Notes: generated by a model not told the origin, from the sequence alone. 44,950 bases of DNA from Paracidovorax anthurii (GCF_003269065.1 NZ_QLTA01000042.1:1-44950), one strand, 5' to 3'. Shown: positions 32,039 through 40,511, counted from the first letter of the stretch. A program made the numbers and translations.

Positions 32039-32311
32039 ATGCTGACGCCCGATATCGCCGTGGACCTCGTGAGCGACAGCCTGCGGCTCGTGATGCTGCT
32101 GGTGTCGGTGCTGATCCTGCCGGGCCTCGTGGTGGGGCTGGTGGTGAGCCTGCTGCAGGCGGCCACGCAGATCAACGAGCAGACCCTGAGTTTCCTGCCG
32201 CGCCTGCTGGTGACCCTGCTCGCGCTCACCCTGCTGGGCCGCTGGATGACCACCATGCTGATGGACTACTGCATCGGCATCTTCCAGCGCGCCGCGGTCC
32301 TCGTGGGCTGA
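32039..32311 (+). CDS. fliQ: flagellar export gate protein FliQ
   Basis: A 90-aa protein with two membrane helices (LVMLLVSVLILPGLVVGLVV, LPRLLVTLLALTLLGRWM) and the FliQ stretch SLLQAATQINEQTLSFLPRL. Part of the FliPQR gate. It begins 4 bp after fliP. A 213-bp gap with a repeat element separates it from fliR. Confidence 0.95.
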   Translation: MLTPDIAVDLVSDSLRLVMLLVSVLILPGLVVGLVVSLLQAATQINEQTLSFLPRLLVTLLALTLLGRWMTTMLMDYCIGIFQRAAVLVG

Positions 32312-32320
32312 AATGAAGCG

Positions 32321-32420
32321 GCAACCCCCTCTGGCGCTTCGCGCCTTCCCCCTTCTCTCGCGCTGCGCGCGGGAAGGGGGACGACGCCGGTGGCCGGGCG
32401 CAGCCCGCTCCACGGCGTCC
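32321..32420. repeat. hairpin-rich intergenic repeat between fliQ and fliR
   Basis: Three hairpins in a row: GGCGC-TTC-GCGCC around 32333-32345, CCCCCTTC with GAAGGGGG (32348-32380), and GACGCCG with CGGCGTC (32383-32419). From memory this pattern recurs between genes in Acidovorax and relatives. It sits inside an otherwise tightly packed operon and could attenuate or stabilise the message. Confidence 0.6.
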
Positions 32421-32524
32421 GCTGGCATGGCCGGCTCCGCGGCCGCCGGGCGGGGGGCGCAGCGCTGGTGCCATGGGCTGCGGGTGGCGCCATGGATCGC
32501 TGCAGCGGTGTGAACGGGGTCGCC

Positions 32525-33313
32525 ATGGCGGAGCAGGCACTTTTCGCACAGATGGTCACGGGGCTCACCGCGCTGTGGTGGCCGTTTTGCCGCGTGATGG
32601 CGCTGCTCAGCGCCGCCCCGGTGATCGGCGAGAACATGGTGCCGGTCACGGTGCGCATCCTGCTGTCGCTGGTGATGGCCGTGATCCTGCTGCCCGTGGC
32701 GCAGCCCGCGGTGGCGGTGGACCCGTTCTCCATCGCGGGCATGGTGACCACGGCCGAGCAGGCGCTGATCGGGTTGATCCTGGGCCTGGCCTTCCACCTG
32801 GTCATCGCGGCCTTCATGGTGCTGGGCTACCTGGTGTCGGCGCAGATGGGCCTGGCCATGGCGATCATGAACGATCCGATGAACGGCACCTCGTCCGATG
32901 TCATCTCGGGGCTGATCTTCATCCTGGTGGCACTGGTCTTCTTCGCCGTGGATGGCCATCTGGTGGTTGCGGGCGTGGCGGGCGCGAGCTTTCGCGCGTG
33001 GCCCGTGGGATCGGGCATCGCCAGCCTGACGCTGCAGGCCGTGCCCCATGCCGTGGCCTGGGTGTTCAGCGCGGCGCTGCTGCTGGCCACGCCGGTGATC
33101 TTCTCCACGCTTGTCGTGCAGATCGGCATGGGGCTGCTCAACCGGGTGGCGCCCTCGTTCAATCTTTTCTCGCTCGGCTTTTCGCTGGTGACGCTGCTGG
33201 GGCTGCTGGTGCTGGCCCAGGTGGTGCGCTCGGTGCCCGAGCACTATGTGCGCATGAGCGCGCGGGTGCTGGAGATGATCCGGCAGCTGATGCAGGCCAC
33301 GGCCCATGGCTGA
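32525..33313 (+). CDS. fliR: flagellar export gate protein FliR
   Basis: A 262-aa multi-spanning protein: PFCRVMALLSAAPVIGENMV, PVTVRILLSLVMAVILLP, GLILGLAFHLVIAAFMVLGY, and NDPMNGTSSDVISGLIFILV are FliR features. The ATG at 32525 fits the family N-terminus (MAEQALFAQMVTGLTALWWP); a GTG at 32510 is the only close alternative. Upstream open frame is the repeat, not protein. It overlaps flhB by 8 bp. Confidence 0.93.
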   Translation: MAEQALFAQMVTGLTALWWPFCRVMALLSAAPVIGENMVPVTVRILLSLVMAVILLPVAQPAVAVDPFSIAGMVTTAEQALIGLILGLAFHLVIAAFMVLGYLVSAQMGLAMAIMNDPMNGTSSDVISGLIFILVALVFFAVDGHLVVAGVAGASFRAWPVGSGIASLTLQAVPHAVAWVFSAALLLATPVIFSTLVVQIGMGLLNRVAPSFNLFSLGFSLVTLLGLLVLAQVVRSVPEHYVRMSARVLEMIRQLMQATAHG

Positions 33314-34436
33314 CGCGGGCGCGGGTGGCGGCGACAAGACCGAGAAGGCCTCGCCCCAGAAGCTGCGCAAGGCGCGCGAGCAGGGCCAGGTGGCGCGCTC
33401 GCGCGACCTCGCCACGGCCGTGGGCGTGGTGGCGGGCCTGAAGATCGCGGTGCTGCTGCTGCCCGGATGGCTGGAGGATTTCCGCGGGCTCTTCCTGCAC
33501 GCCATCGCGCCGCTGGATGCCCCGGACGCACTGGAGAACCTGCAGTCCGTGGTGTGGCTGGACGCGCTGCGGCTCATCATGCAGATGGTGCTGCCGCTGT
33601 TTGCCGTGCCGCTGTGCATCGTGGCCGGCACGCTGTTGTCGGGGGGCTGGGTGTGGACCGGCCGCCACTTCCAGCCGCAGTGGAGCAAGTTCAATCCGCT
33701 GGGGTATTTCCGGCGGGTCTTCGCCATGCAGCATGCGGTGGATTTCGGCTCGGCGCTGCTCAAGGCGCTCACGCTGCTGGGCGTGCTCCATTACGTGGTG
33801 AGCCGGCAGCTGCCGGACTTCCTGCGGCTGCAGCAGCGCCCGCTCGATGCCGCGCTGCTCGCGGGGACGGACATGGTGCTCGACGCGCTGCTGGCCCTGA
33901 TGGCGGTGTTCGTGCTCTTCGCGCTCATCGACGTGCCCATCCAGCGCTTCGTGTTCCTGCGCGGCCAGCGCATGAGCAAGCAGGAGATCAAGGAAGAGCA
34001 CAAGTCGGCCGAGGGCCGCCCTGAGGTGCGCCAGCGCATCCGCCGCCTGCAGCTGCAGATGGCGCGCCGCAGCGTGCGCAAGACCGTGCCCGATGCCGAC
34101 GTGGTGGTGGTCAACCCCGAGCACTATGCCGTGGCGCTGCGCTACGACGCGCAGCGCGCCGAGGCGCCGTTCGTGGTGGCCAAGGGCGTGGACGAGATGG
34201 CGCTCTACATCCGCGCCGTGGCCCGAGAGCACGGCGTGGAAGTGGTCGAGATCCCGCCGCTCGCCCGTGCCGTCTACCACACGAGCCAGGTCTACCAGCA
34301 GATCCCGGCACCCCTCTACAAGGCCGTCGCCCAGGTGCTGGGCTACGTGCTGCAGCTCAAGGCCTTCCAGTCCGGCCGCCGGCCGACGCGGCCCGCGCTG
34401 CCCCCCGACCTCGCCGTCCCGGACCACCTCACCTGA
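33306..34436 (+). CDS. flhB: export switch protein FlhB with NPEH site
   Basis: A 376-aa export-apparatus protein. N-terminus KTEKASPQKLRKAREQGQVA with RSRDLATAVG, four membrane segments, and the cytosolic domain SKQEIKEEHKSAEGRPEVRQ. The autocleavage loop reads VVVVNPEHYAVALRY, with Asn270-Pro271 kept but Glu272 in place of the usual Thr of NPTH. The C-terminus (RAVYHTSQVYQQIPAPLYKA) is normal. It controls the hook-to-filament substrate switch with FliK. Confidence 0.94.
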   Translation: MADAGAGGGDKTEKASPQKLRKAREQGQVARSRDLATAVGVVAGLKIAVLLLPGWLEDFRGLFLHAIAPLDAPDALENLQSVVWLDALRLIMQMVLPLFAVPLCIVAGTLLSGGWVWTGRHFQPQWSKFNPLGYFRRVFAMQHAVDFGSALLKALTLLGVLHYVVSRQLPDFLRLQQRPLDAALLAGTDMVLDALLALMAVFVLFALIDVPIQRFVFLRGQRMSKQEIKEEHKSAEGRPEVRQRIRRLQLQMARRSVRKTVPDADVVVVNPEHYAVALRYDAQRAEAPFVVAKGVDEMALYIRAVAREHGVEVVEIPPLARAVYHTSQVYQQIPAPLYKAVAQVLGYVLQLKAFQSGRRPTRPALPPDLAVPDHLT

Positions 34437-34447
34437 CCGCTCCGCCC

Positions 34448-36535
34448 ATGGATACCCTGCGCAAAGTCTTCGCCGAACTGCGACGCCACCGCTTCGCCAC
34501 GCCCGCCTTCCTGCTGGCGATCCTGGCGATGATCATCCTGCCGCTGCCGCCGATGCTGCTGGACGTGCTGTTCACGTTCAACATCGTGCTGTCGATGGTG
34601 GTGATCCTGGTGAGCGTGAACAGCCGGCAGCCGCTGGATTTCTCGATCTTCCCCACGGTGATCCTGGCCACCACGCTGATGCGGCTCTCGCTCAACGTGG
34701 CCTCCACGCGCGTGGTGCTGCTGCACGGGCACGAGGGCACGCACGCGGCCGGCCGCGTGATCGAGGCCTTCGGCAACGTGGTCATCGGCGGCAACTTCGT
34801 GGTGGGCCTGGTGGTGTTCATCATCCTGATGATCATCAACTTCATCGTGGTGACCAAGGGCGCGGAGCGCATCTCCGATGTGTCGGCGCGCTTCACCCTG
34901 GATGCGCTGCCCGGCAAGCAGATGGCGATCGACGCCGACCTGAACGCGGGCCTCATCAACCAGGAAAAGGCCCAGGCGCGCCGGCAGGAGGTGGCCAACG
35001 AGGCCGATTTCTACGGCGCGATGGACGGTGCCTCCAAGTTCGTGCGCGGCGATGCGGTCGCCAGCATCCTGATCCTGGTCGTGAACCTGATCGGCGGCGT
35101 GGCCATCGGCGCGCTGATGCACGGGCTCACGTTCTCCGATGCCTTCCGCCAGTACGCGCTGCTGACCATCGGCGACGGCCTGGTGGGGCAGATCCCGGCG
35201 CTGCTGCTGTCGGCCGCGGCGGCCATCATCGTCACGCGCATCAGCGATTCGGGCCAGTTCGAGGACCAGGTGGGGCAGCAGCTGCTGGCCTCGCCCAGCG
35301 TGCTCTACGGCGCCGCCGGCCTGATGCTGGTGCTGGGCCTCATCCCCGGCATGCCCTGGCCCACCTTCCTGTGCTTCGCCGCCGTGCTCACCTACGTGGG
35401 CTGGCGCATGGCGCAGCGCGCGCAGGTGCCGGAGGCGGCGGACAACGCCGCGGTGGAGACCGCGCTCATCGCGGCGCCGCCGCCCGAGCTGGACTGGCGC
35501 GGCCTGCCCTTCGTCGAGCCGGTGGCGGTGACCGTGGGCTATAAGCTCGCCAGCCTCATCGATCCCGCCCAGGGCGGCGCCGTGGTCAAGCGCCTGAAGG
35601 GCGTGCGCCAGAGCCTGAGCGAGGCCAGCGGCCTGCTGCTGCCGCCCATCGCGCTGCGCGACGACCTGTCGCTGCCGCCCACGCAGTACGTGGTGCACCT
35701 GGGCGGCGCCCCCATCGCCCAGGCGGAGGTCTTTGCCGACCGGCTCATGGCGATCCCCTCGCCGCAGGTGTACGGTCAGCTCGACGGCATCCCGAGCCTG
35801 GAGCCCGCCTACGGCCTGCCCGTGACGTGGATCGAGCCCGACGCCAAGGCCCATGCGCTCGGGCTGGGCTACCAGGTGGTCGATGGGCCCAGTGTGATCG
35901 CCACCCACGTGTCCAAGCTGATCCAGGACCACTTCTCCGAGCTGATCCGGCACGAGGACGTGCCCGCGCTGCTGGAGCGGCTCGCGGTGCAGGCGCCCAA
36001 GCTGTCGGCGGCGCTGGAGAAGGCGCTCTCGCACAGCCAGATCCTCAAGGTCTTTCGCGTGCTGCTGGCCGAGCAGGTGTCGCTCAAGGACATCGTGCCC
36101 ATCGCCACCACGCTGCTGGAGGCCTCCGAGACCACGAAAGACCCGATCCTGCTCGCGGCGGAGGTGCGCTGCACCCTGCGGCGGCAGATCGTCACCGCGC
36201 TGGTGGGGCCGGCGCGCGACATCAAGGTGTTCAACCTGGGCGCGGAGCTGGAGAACATGTTGCTCACCTCGCTCAACCAGGCGCGGCAGGCGGGCAAGGT
36301 GGCGCTGGACAACTTCCCCATCGATCCGAACCTGCTGTCGCAGATGCAGCTCAACATGCCCGCGATCCGCGCCCAGATGAAGCAGCAGGGCGCCGTGCCG
36401 GTGCTGCTGGTGATGCCGCAGATCCGGCCGCTGCTCGCGCGCTATGCGCGGCTGTTCGCTCCGGGGCTGCACGTGCTGTCGTACAACGAGATTCCCGAGC
36501 AGCGCGAGGTGTCGGTGGTCGGGGCCCTGGGCTGA
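34448..36535 (+). CDS. flhA: flagellar export gate protein FlhA
   Basis: A 695-aa protein. N-terminal membrane half with ILPLPPMLLDVLFTFNIVLS and the FHIPEP signature LSLNVASTRVVLLHGHEGTH, then AAGRVIEAFG; NRLIxL-type loop DLNAGLINQEKAQARRQEVA. The C-terminal cytosolic domain begins near residue 345 and includes LPPTQYVVHLGGAPIAQAEV and DHFSELIRHEDVPALLERL. It ends the rightward operon and converges on the second fliK-like gene. Confidence 0.96.
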   Translation: MDTLRKVFAELRRHRFATPAFLLAILAMIILPLPPMLLDVLFTFNIVLSMVVILVSVNSRQPLDFSIFPTVILATTLMRLSLNVASTRVVLLHGHEGTHAAGRVIEAFGNVVIGGNFVVGLVVFIILMIINFIVVTKGAERISDVSARFTLDALPGKQMAIDADLNAGLINQEKAQARRQEVANEADFYGAMDGASKFVRGDAVASILILVVNLIGGVAIGALMHGLTFSDAFRQYALLTIGDGLVGQIPALLLSAAAAIIVTRISDSGQFEDQVGQQLLASPSVLYGAAGLMLVLGLIPGMPWPTFLCFAAVLTYVGWRMAQRAQVPEAADNAAVETALIAAPPPELDWRGLPFVEPVAVTVGYKLASLIDPAQGGAVVKRLKGVRQSLSEASGLLLPPIALRDDLSLPPTQYVVHLGGAPIAQAEVFADRLMAIPSPQVYGQLDGIPSLEPAYGLPVTWIEPDAKAHALGLGYQVVDGPSVIATHVSKLIQDHFSELIRHEDVPALLERLAVQAPKLSAALEKALSHSQILKVFRVLLAEQVSLKDIVPIATTLLEASETTKDPILLAAEVRCTLRRQIVTALVGPARDIKVFNLGAELENMLLTSLNQARQAGKVALDNFPIDPNLLSQMQLNMPAIRAQMKQQGAVPVLLVMPQIRPLLARYARLFAPGLHVLSYNEIPEQREVSVVGALG

Positions 36536-36574
36536 CGCCGGCCCGCGTCCGCGCCGCCCTGGCGCGGCCCGCCT

Positions 36575-37591
36575 TCAGGCGGCCAGTGCCCCGGGCGGCT
36601 CCGCCAGCACGGTGACGGCTTCGGCGGCGGCGCGGAACACGTCGGAGGTGAGGGACATGGCGTCCTGCCAGCGGGGCGGCCAGGCGGGCCCCGAGGGATG
36701 GCCGTGGGGCGGGATGGCGCCGGCCGTGACCTGGCAGCGCACCAGCCGCAGCCCCGTGGCGGCCAGGGCCGCGGCGATGCGCGGCACGAGGGCGCGCAGC
36801 AGGGGCAGGCGCTGGGCATCCTCGGCATGCAGGCGCAGCGCGAGGGCGCCCGGCTGCAGGGCGTGCAATTGCACGAGCACGCGCCCCCAGTGGGCCCAGC
36901 GCAGGTCCAGGCACAGCACCGTGCGGCGTCCGAGGCCGCGCGGGCGGGGGCGGTCCGGCGTGCCGGCGTCGGCGGCGGGGTCGTCCGCCACGTCGAAGAC
37001 GCGCAGCAGCAGCGGCAGCGCGGCCCAGGCCAGCACCGGCCAGGCCCAGTGTTTCTCGGCGCCCGGCCCGGGCAGCAGCGGCATGTCGGCGGGCGCATGG
37101 GCCACGGCTTCGCGCAGCGCATGGGCCTCGCGCCGCAGCAGGGCCTGCCAGGACGCGGCCAGCAGGGCGGTGTCCGGCGGGCCGTTGCGGGCCATGGCCT
37201 GCGCGGCCGCCTGGTCCCAGCGCAGGGCGCGGGGCAGGGGGTCGGCGTCGCCTTCCCACGGGGAGGGGCCGGCGGCGGGGGCGGCCGGTGCCGGCGGGTG
37301 GACCACCTCCACTTCCAGCCGGGGGGCGGTGGCCAGCACCCGCACCATCAGCAGGTCGCCGGGGGATAGGGCGCCTGCCCAGCGGCCGGCGCCCGAGAGC
37401 CACAGCGACATCCCCTGGGGCGTTTCCGCCCGCAGCACATCCCCCACGGCCTCGGCGAAGCGCAGGCGCAGCGTCTCGCCCACCATGCCGGGGTCGCGCG
37501 CCACGCCGGCGGCTGCCCCTGGGGGGGCGACGCGGGCGTAGGCAGGCAGCGGCGAGGCGGCGGGCCTGGTGATGAAGGAGTCCGGTCCCAT
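36575..37591 (-). CDS. second FliK-like hook-length control protein
   Basis: A 338-aa protein, ATG at 37591. The N-terminal 200 residues are Ala/Pro/Trp-rich. A FliK C-terminal-type segment spans about residues 222-291: VLCLDLRWAHWGRVLVQLHA, LALRLHAEDAQRLPLLRALV, PRIAAALAATGLRLVRCQV. The pattern (WGRVxVQL, LALRL, LLRxLxPRLxxxL, GLxL) follows the Flg_hook fold though identity to the fliK at 20022-21194 is low. A 45-aa tail follows. It lies between flhA and the flagellin terminator. The family call is moderate; a degenerate FliK/FlhX-like protein is the alternative. Confidence 0.6.
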   Translation of the reverse strand: MGPDSFITRPAASPLPAYARVAPPGAAAGVARDPGMVGETLRLRFAEAVGDVLRAETPQGMSLWLSGAGRWAGALSPGDLLMVRVLATAPRLEVEVVHPPAPAAPAAGPSPWEGDADPLPRALRWDQAAAQAMARNGPPDTALLAASWQALLRREAHALREAVAHAPADMPLLPGPGAEKHWAWPVLAWAALPLLLRVFDVADDPAADAGTPDRPRPRGLGRRTVLCLDLRWAHWGRVLVQLHALQPGALALRLHAEDAQRLPLLRALVPRIAAALAATGLRLVRCQVTAGAIPPHGHPSGPAWPPRWQDAMSLTSDVFRAAAEAVTVLAEPPGALAA

Positions 37592-37625
37592 GCGATGTCC
37601 CCGGAGCGTATGGTGCGCCGATCGG

Positions 37626-37649
37626 GTGCGGGATGCACGCATCCCGCAC
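37626..37649. repeat. 24-nt palindrome beside the flagellin terminator
   Basis: GTGCGGGATGC, AC, GCATCCCGCAC: 11-bp perfect arms with a two-base centre, directly beyond the T tract of the flagellin terminator and 35 bp upstream of the second fliK-like gene. Could be an operator for that gene or an extra transcript-end hairpin. Confidence 0.5.
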
Positions 37650-37650
37650 G

Positions 37651-37686
37651 AAAAACAAAAAAGCCAACCGCCCGGGCGCGGTTGGC
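37651..37686 (-). terminator. intrinsic terminator of the flagellin gene
   Basis: On the minus strand GCCAACCGC, 6-nt loop, GCGGTTGGC, then TTTTTTGTTTTT. A 9-bp perfect stem plus T tract, 73 bp after the flagellin stop codon: a strong terminator as expected for a highly expressed monocistronic gene. Confidence 0.9.
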
Positions 37687-37758
37687 TCTGCCGGGCGCGG
37701 CGGAGGGCCACACCCGGAGGCGGCGGCGGCGGGCCGCCGCGCCTGGAGCGGGCCGGGA

Positions 37759-38643
37759 TTACTGCAGCAGCGACAGCACCAGCTGCGACAGGCTGTTGGC
37801 CTGCTTGAGCGAGGAGGTGCCGGCCTGCAGCAGCAGCTGCTTGGCGGTGGAGTTGGCCGATTCCTGGGCGTAGTCCACGTCCATGATGCGGCCGCGGGCT
37901 GCCTCGGTGCTCGAGCTCATGTTGCCCAGGTTGGTGTAGATGTGTTCGAGGCGGTTGGCCGAGGCGCCCAGTTCGGCACGCATCGTGCCCACCTTGTCGA
38001 TGGCGCCCTTGATGGTGTCGATGATGGCGTTGCTGGTGCCCGTCAGCTCGACGCCCGAGCCCGTGGGCGTGGTGGCGAACATGTCGCTCACGCTGGCCAG
38101 CGCGGAGGTCAGCGAGGTGAGGGAGGTCTGCGTGTCCACGCTCATGGTCTCGCTGGAGGAGGCGCCGATCTGGAACGTGAGGGTGCTGGAGGAGAGCACG
38201 CCGCCCGTGCCGTCCACCGAGGAGCCGTTGCTGAGCAGCTGCTTGCCGCCGAAGGAGGTGTTCTTGACGATGTTGGCCAGTTCCTTGCCCAGGGCGTCGT
38301 ATTCGGACTGCAGGGCGGTCTTGTCGTCGCTGGAGGTCGAGGCCGTGAAGGCTTCGGTGGCCAGGTCCTTCATGCGCAGCAGGATGTTGTTCACCTCGTC
38401 CAGGCCGCCGTCGGCCACCTGCAGCATGGAGATGCCGTTCTGGGTGTTCTTCTGCGCCACGGTCTGGCCGCGCGTCTGGGCCAGCAGGCGGGAGGCGATC
38501 TGCAGGTCGGCGGCGCCGTCCTGGGCGGAGTTGATCTTGTAGCCCGTGCCCAGGCGCGTCAGCGAGGTGTTCAGCGACTTCTGCGTCTGGCCGATGGCGT
38601 TCTGGGTGGACAGCGATGCGGTGTTGGTGTGTAGGCTCAGCAT
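37759..38643 (-). CDS. fliC: lateral flagellin (LafA)
   Basis: A 294-aa flagellin. N-terminal D0/D1: NTASLSTQNAIGQTQKSLNT, LTRLGTGYKINSAQDGAADL, and GISMLQVADGGLDEVNNILL. C-terminal D1/D0: RAELGASANRLEHIYTNLGN, ARGRIMDVDYAQESANSTAK, and LLLQAGTSSLKQANSLSQLV. The central domain is short and Ser/Thr-rich, so the filament is minimal, as in lateral flagellins. AGGAG lies 7 nt before the ATG; a candidate sigma-28 promoter and a strong terminator flank it. It is the only flagellin gene in the window. Confidence 0.95.
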   Translation of the reverse strand: MLSLHTNTASLSTQNAIGQTQKSLNTSLTRLGTGYKINSAQDGAADLQIASRLLAQTRGQTVAQKNTQNGISMLQVADGGLDEVNNILLRMKDLATEAFTASTSSDDKTALQSEYDALGKELANIVKNTSFGGKQLLSNGSSVDGTGGVLSSSTLTFQIGASSSETMSVDTQTSLTSLTSALASVSDMFATTPTGSGVELTGTSNAIIDTIKGAIDKVGTMRAELGASANRLEHIYTNLGNMSSSTEAARGRIMDVDYAQESANSTAKQLLLQAGTSSLKQANSLSQLVLSLLQ

Positions 38644-38699
38644 GAAAGACTCCTGTGAAACTGGTTGGAGGCCGGTGCTTTTTTCGCCTCCTACCCTCA

Positions 38700-38728
38700 A
38701 GGGCGACGGGTTTCGCGCGGGCCTTAAA
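38700..38728 (-). promoter_or_regulatory. candidate sigma-28 (LafS) promoter of the flagellin gene
   Basis: On the minus strand TTTAAG, then GTCGCCCT, with 15 nt between TAAG and GTCGCCCT. The leader to the ATG would be about 50 nt. Identical -10 box and near-identical -35 box, at identical spacing, precede fliD. The -10 box departs from the E. coli GCCGATAA in its second half. Confidence 0.55.
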
Positions 38729-38852
38729 TGCGGGGCGCGATTTTTTTCCCCCGGCCCTGCCGGGACCGGCCCCGGGAGGGGGGATGGACGCGCTTTTTCT
38801 GTAACACAGTGGCCATTGACGCTCCGCGAGGCCCGCTCCAACAATCCGCCGC

Positions 38853-40139
38853 ATGAAACACCTGATGCACGCCCTGGAAGACCGCCTGGCCGCCTCTCCG
38901 GTCGGTCTGGCGCTGGAGTTGCCCGGGGGCCAGCGGCTCGGCGGCCGCGATGCCCGCGTGGTGCTGCGGTTCAGCGACGTGGTGGCGCTGGCCTCCCTGG
39001 TGCGCGGCAATCTGGGTGACGTGGGCACGGCCATCGTGGAGGGCCGGGTGGCCATGGAGGGCCGTATCCGTGACCTGATGGCCGTGGCGGGCACCGTGCT
39101 GCGCGGCGATCCCGTGCGTGAATCCTGCGGCTGGTGGCGGTCGCTGCGGCACCGGGCGCGCTCCCGCTGGGGGCATACGCGGGGGCGGGACGCGCGGCAG
39201 ATACAGTTCCACTACGACCTTTCCGACCGTTTCTACGCGCTCTGGCTCGATCCGCGCCGGGTGTATTCCTGCGCCTACTACCGCGACGCGGACATGGCGC
39301 TGCCCGAGGCGCAGGAGGCCAAGCTCGACCTCATCTGCCGCAAGCTGCGGCTGGCCCCCGGCGAGCGCTTCCTCGACATCGGAGCGGGATGGGGCGGGCT
39401 GCTGCTCTGGGCGGCGGAGCACTACGGGGTGGAGGCCACGGGCATCACCCTCTCGCGCCACCAGCACGCGCACGCCACGCGCCTGATCGCCGAGCGCGGC
39501 CTCGCGGGCCGGGCGCGCATGCTGCTGTGCGACTACCGCGAGCTGCCCGCCACCGAGCCCCGGCCGTTCGACAAGATCGCCTCGGTGGGCATGTTCGAGC
39601 ACGTGGGCCGCGCCCGGCTGCCGGCATATTTCGCGTGCATTCGCAGTCTGCTGCGGCCCGGCGGGCTGCTGCTCAACCACGGCATCACGGCCGGCGGGGT
39701 GGGCAACACCCAGTTGGGCGCGGGCATGGGTGATTTCATCGAGAAGTACATCTTCCCCGGTGGCGAGCTGGTGCACGTGGGCGCGGTGCTGCGCGGCATG
39801 GCGGCCGAGGGCCTGGAGATGGTCGATACCGAGAACCTGCGGCCCCACTATGCGCGCACCCTGTGGGCCTGGTCCGACGCGCTGGAGGCGCGCCTGCCCG
39901 AGGCCGGGGCGATCCTGGCCGAGGAGGCCGGCGCCGAGCGCGGCGCCAGGGTCCTGCGCGCCTACCGGCTCTATCTGGCCGGCAGCGCCATGGGGTTCGA
40001 GCGCGGCTGGATGGCGCTGCACCAGATGCTCGCCATCCGGCCGGACGGCCGGATCGACTCCGGCACCATGCCGGGAGCGCAGTCCGACTACCCCTTCCAG
40101 CGCGGCTACATGTATGCGGGCGCGGCGCTCGCCGCCTGA
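38853..40139 (+). CDS. cyclopropane-fatty-acyl-phospholipid synthase-like methyltransferase
   Basis: A 428-aa SAM-dependent enzyme that would methylate unsaturated acyl chains of membrane lipids. An N-terminal lipid-binding-like part (residues 1-90) precedes QIQFHYDLSDRFYALWLDPR, VYSCAYYRDADMALPEAQEA, the SAM motif FLDIGAGWGGLLLWAAEHYG at about 173-192, SVGMFEHVG with the conserved Glu, and the loop with Tyr in RPHYARTLWAW. Ala replaces the usual Cys in the DIGCGWG motif. No Shine-Dalgarno is evident before the ATG. It diverges from the flagellin gene and is followed 45 bp later by a DUF1840 gene. Confidence 0.88.
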   Translation: MKHLMHALEDRLAASPVGLALELPGGQRLGGRDARVVLRFSDVVALASLVRGNLGDVGTAIVEGRVAMEGRIRDLMAVAGTVLRGDPVRESCGWWRSLRHRARSRWGHTRGRDARQIQFHYDLSDRFYALWLDPRRVYSCAYYRDADMALPEAQEAKLDLICRKLRLAPGERFLDIGAGWGGLLLWAAEHYGVEATGITLSRHQHAHATRLIAERGLAGRARMLLCDYRELPATEPRPFDKIASVGMFEHVGRARLPAYFACIRSLLRPGGLLLNHGITAGGVGNTQLGAGMGDFIEKYIFPGGELVHVGAVLRGMAAEGLEMVDTENLRPHYARTLWAWSDALEARLPEAGAILAEEAGAERGARVLRAYRLYLAGSAMGFERGWMALHQMLAIRPDGRIDSGTMPGAQSDYPFQRGYMYAGAALAA

Positions 40140-40184
40140 TCCCCACCCTTTTCTTTTTCTTCCACGGCTCTCCGACAGGCATCC

Positions 40185-40511
40185 ATGCTCTACAAATTCA
40201 AATCCCGCGCCACGGCCGACCTCATCCTGCTGCCGGCCCACGGTCGGCAGATCCTGCAGGCCATCGGCAAATCCCCCGACGATGCGCACGGCATCGTCAC
40301 GCCCGAGCAGATCCCCGGCGCCATCCAGGCGCTGGAGGCCGCCGTGGCGGCCGACGAGGCGCGCCGTACCGAGGCGGGTAACGCGGCGGATGCCGACGGC
40401 GACGACGATGCGCGCGAGCCGGCGGATGCCGTGCGGCTGCGCCAGCGCGCCGCGCCCTTCATCGACATGCTGCGCCGCAGCGCCGCCGAGGGCAAGGAAG
40501 TGACCTGGTAG
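40185..40511 (+). CDS. DUF1840 family protein
   Basis: A 108-aa protein: MLYKFKSRATADLILLPAHG, RQILQAIGKSPDDAHGIVTP, EQIPGAIQALEAAVAADEAR, and a C-terminus with RAAPFIDMLRRSAAEGKEVT followed by a final Trp. This layout is the DUF1840 family of proteobacteria. Cytosolic, function unknown. It probably shares a transcript with the preceding methyltransferase gene. Confidence 0.85.
   Translation: MLYKFKSRATADLILLPAHGRQILQAIGKSPDDAHGIVTPEQIPGAIQALEAAVAADEARRTEAGNAADADGDDDAREPADAVRLRQRAAPFIDMLRRSAAEGKEVTW

Noticed and set aside
38816-38845. TTGACG with an AT-rich hexamer before the fatty-acid-synthase-like gene as a sigma-70 promoter
   Set aside because: The -10 hexamer is poor and would leave only a few bases before the ATG.
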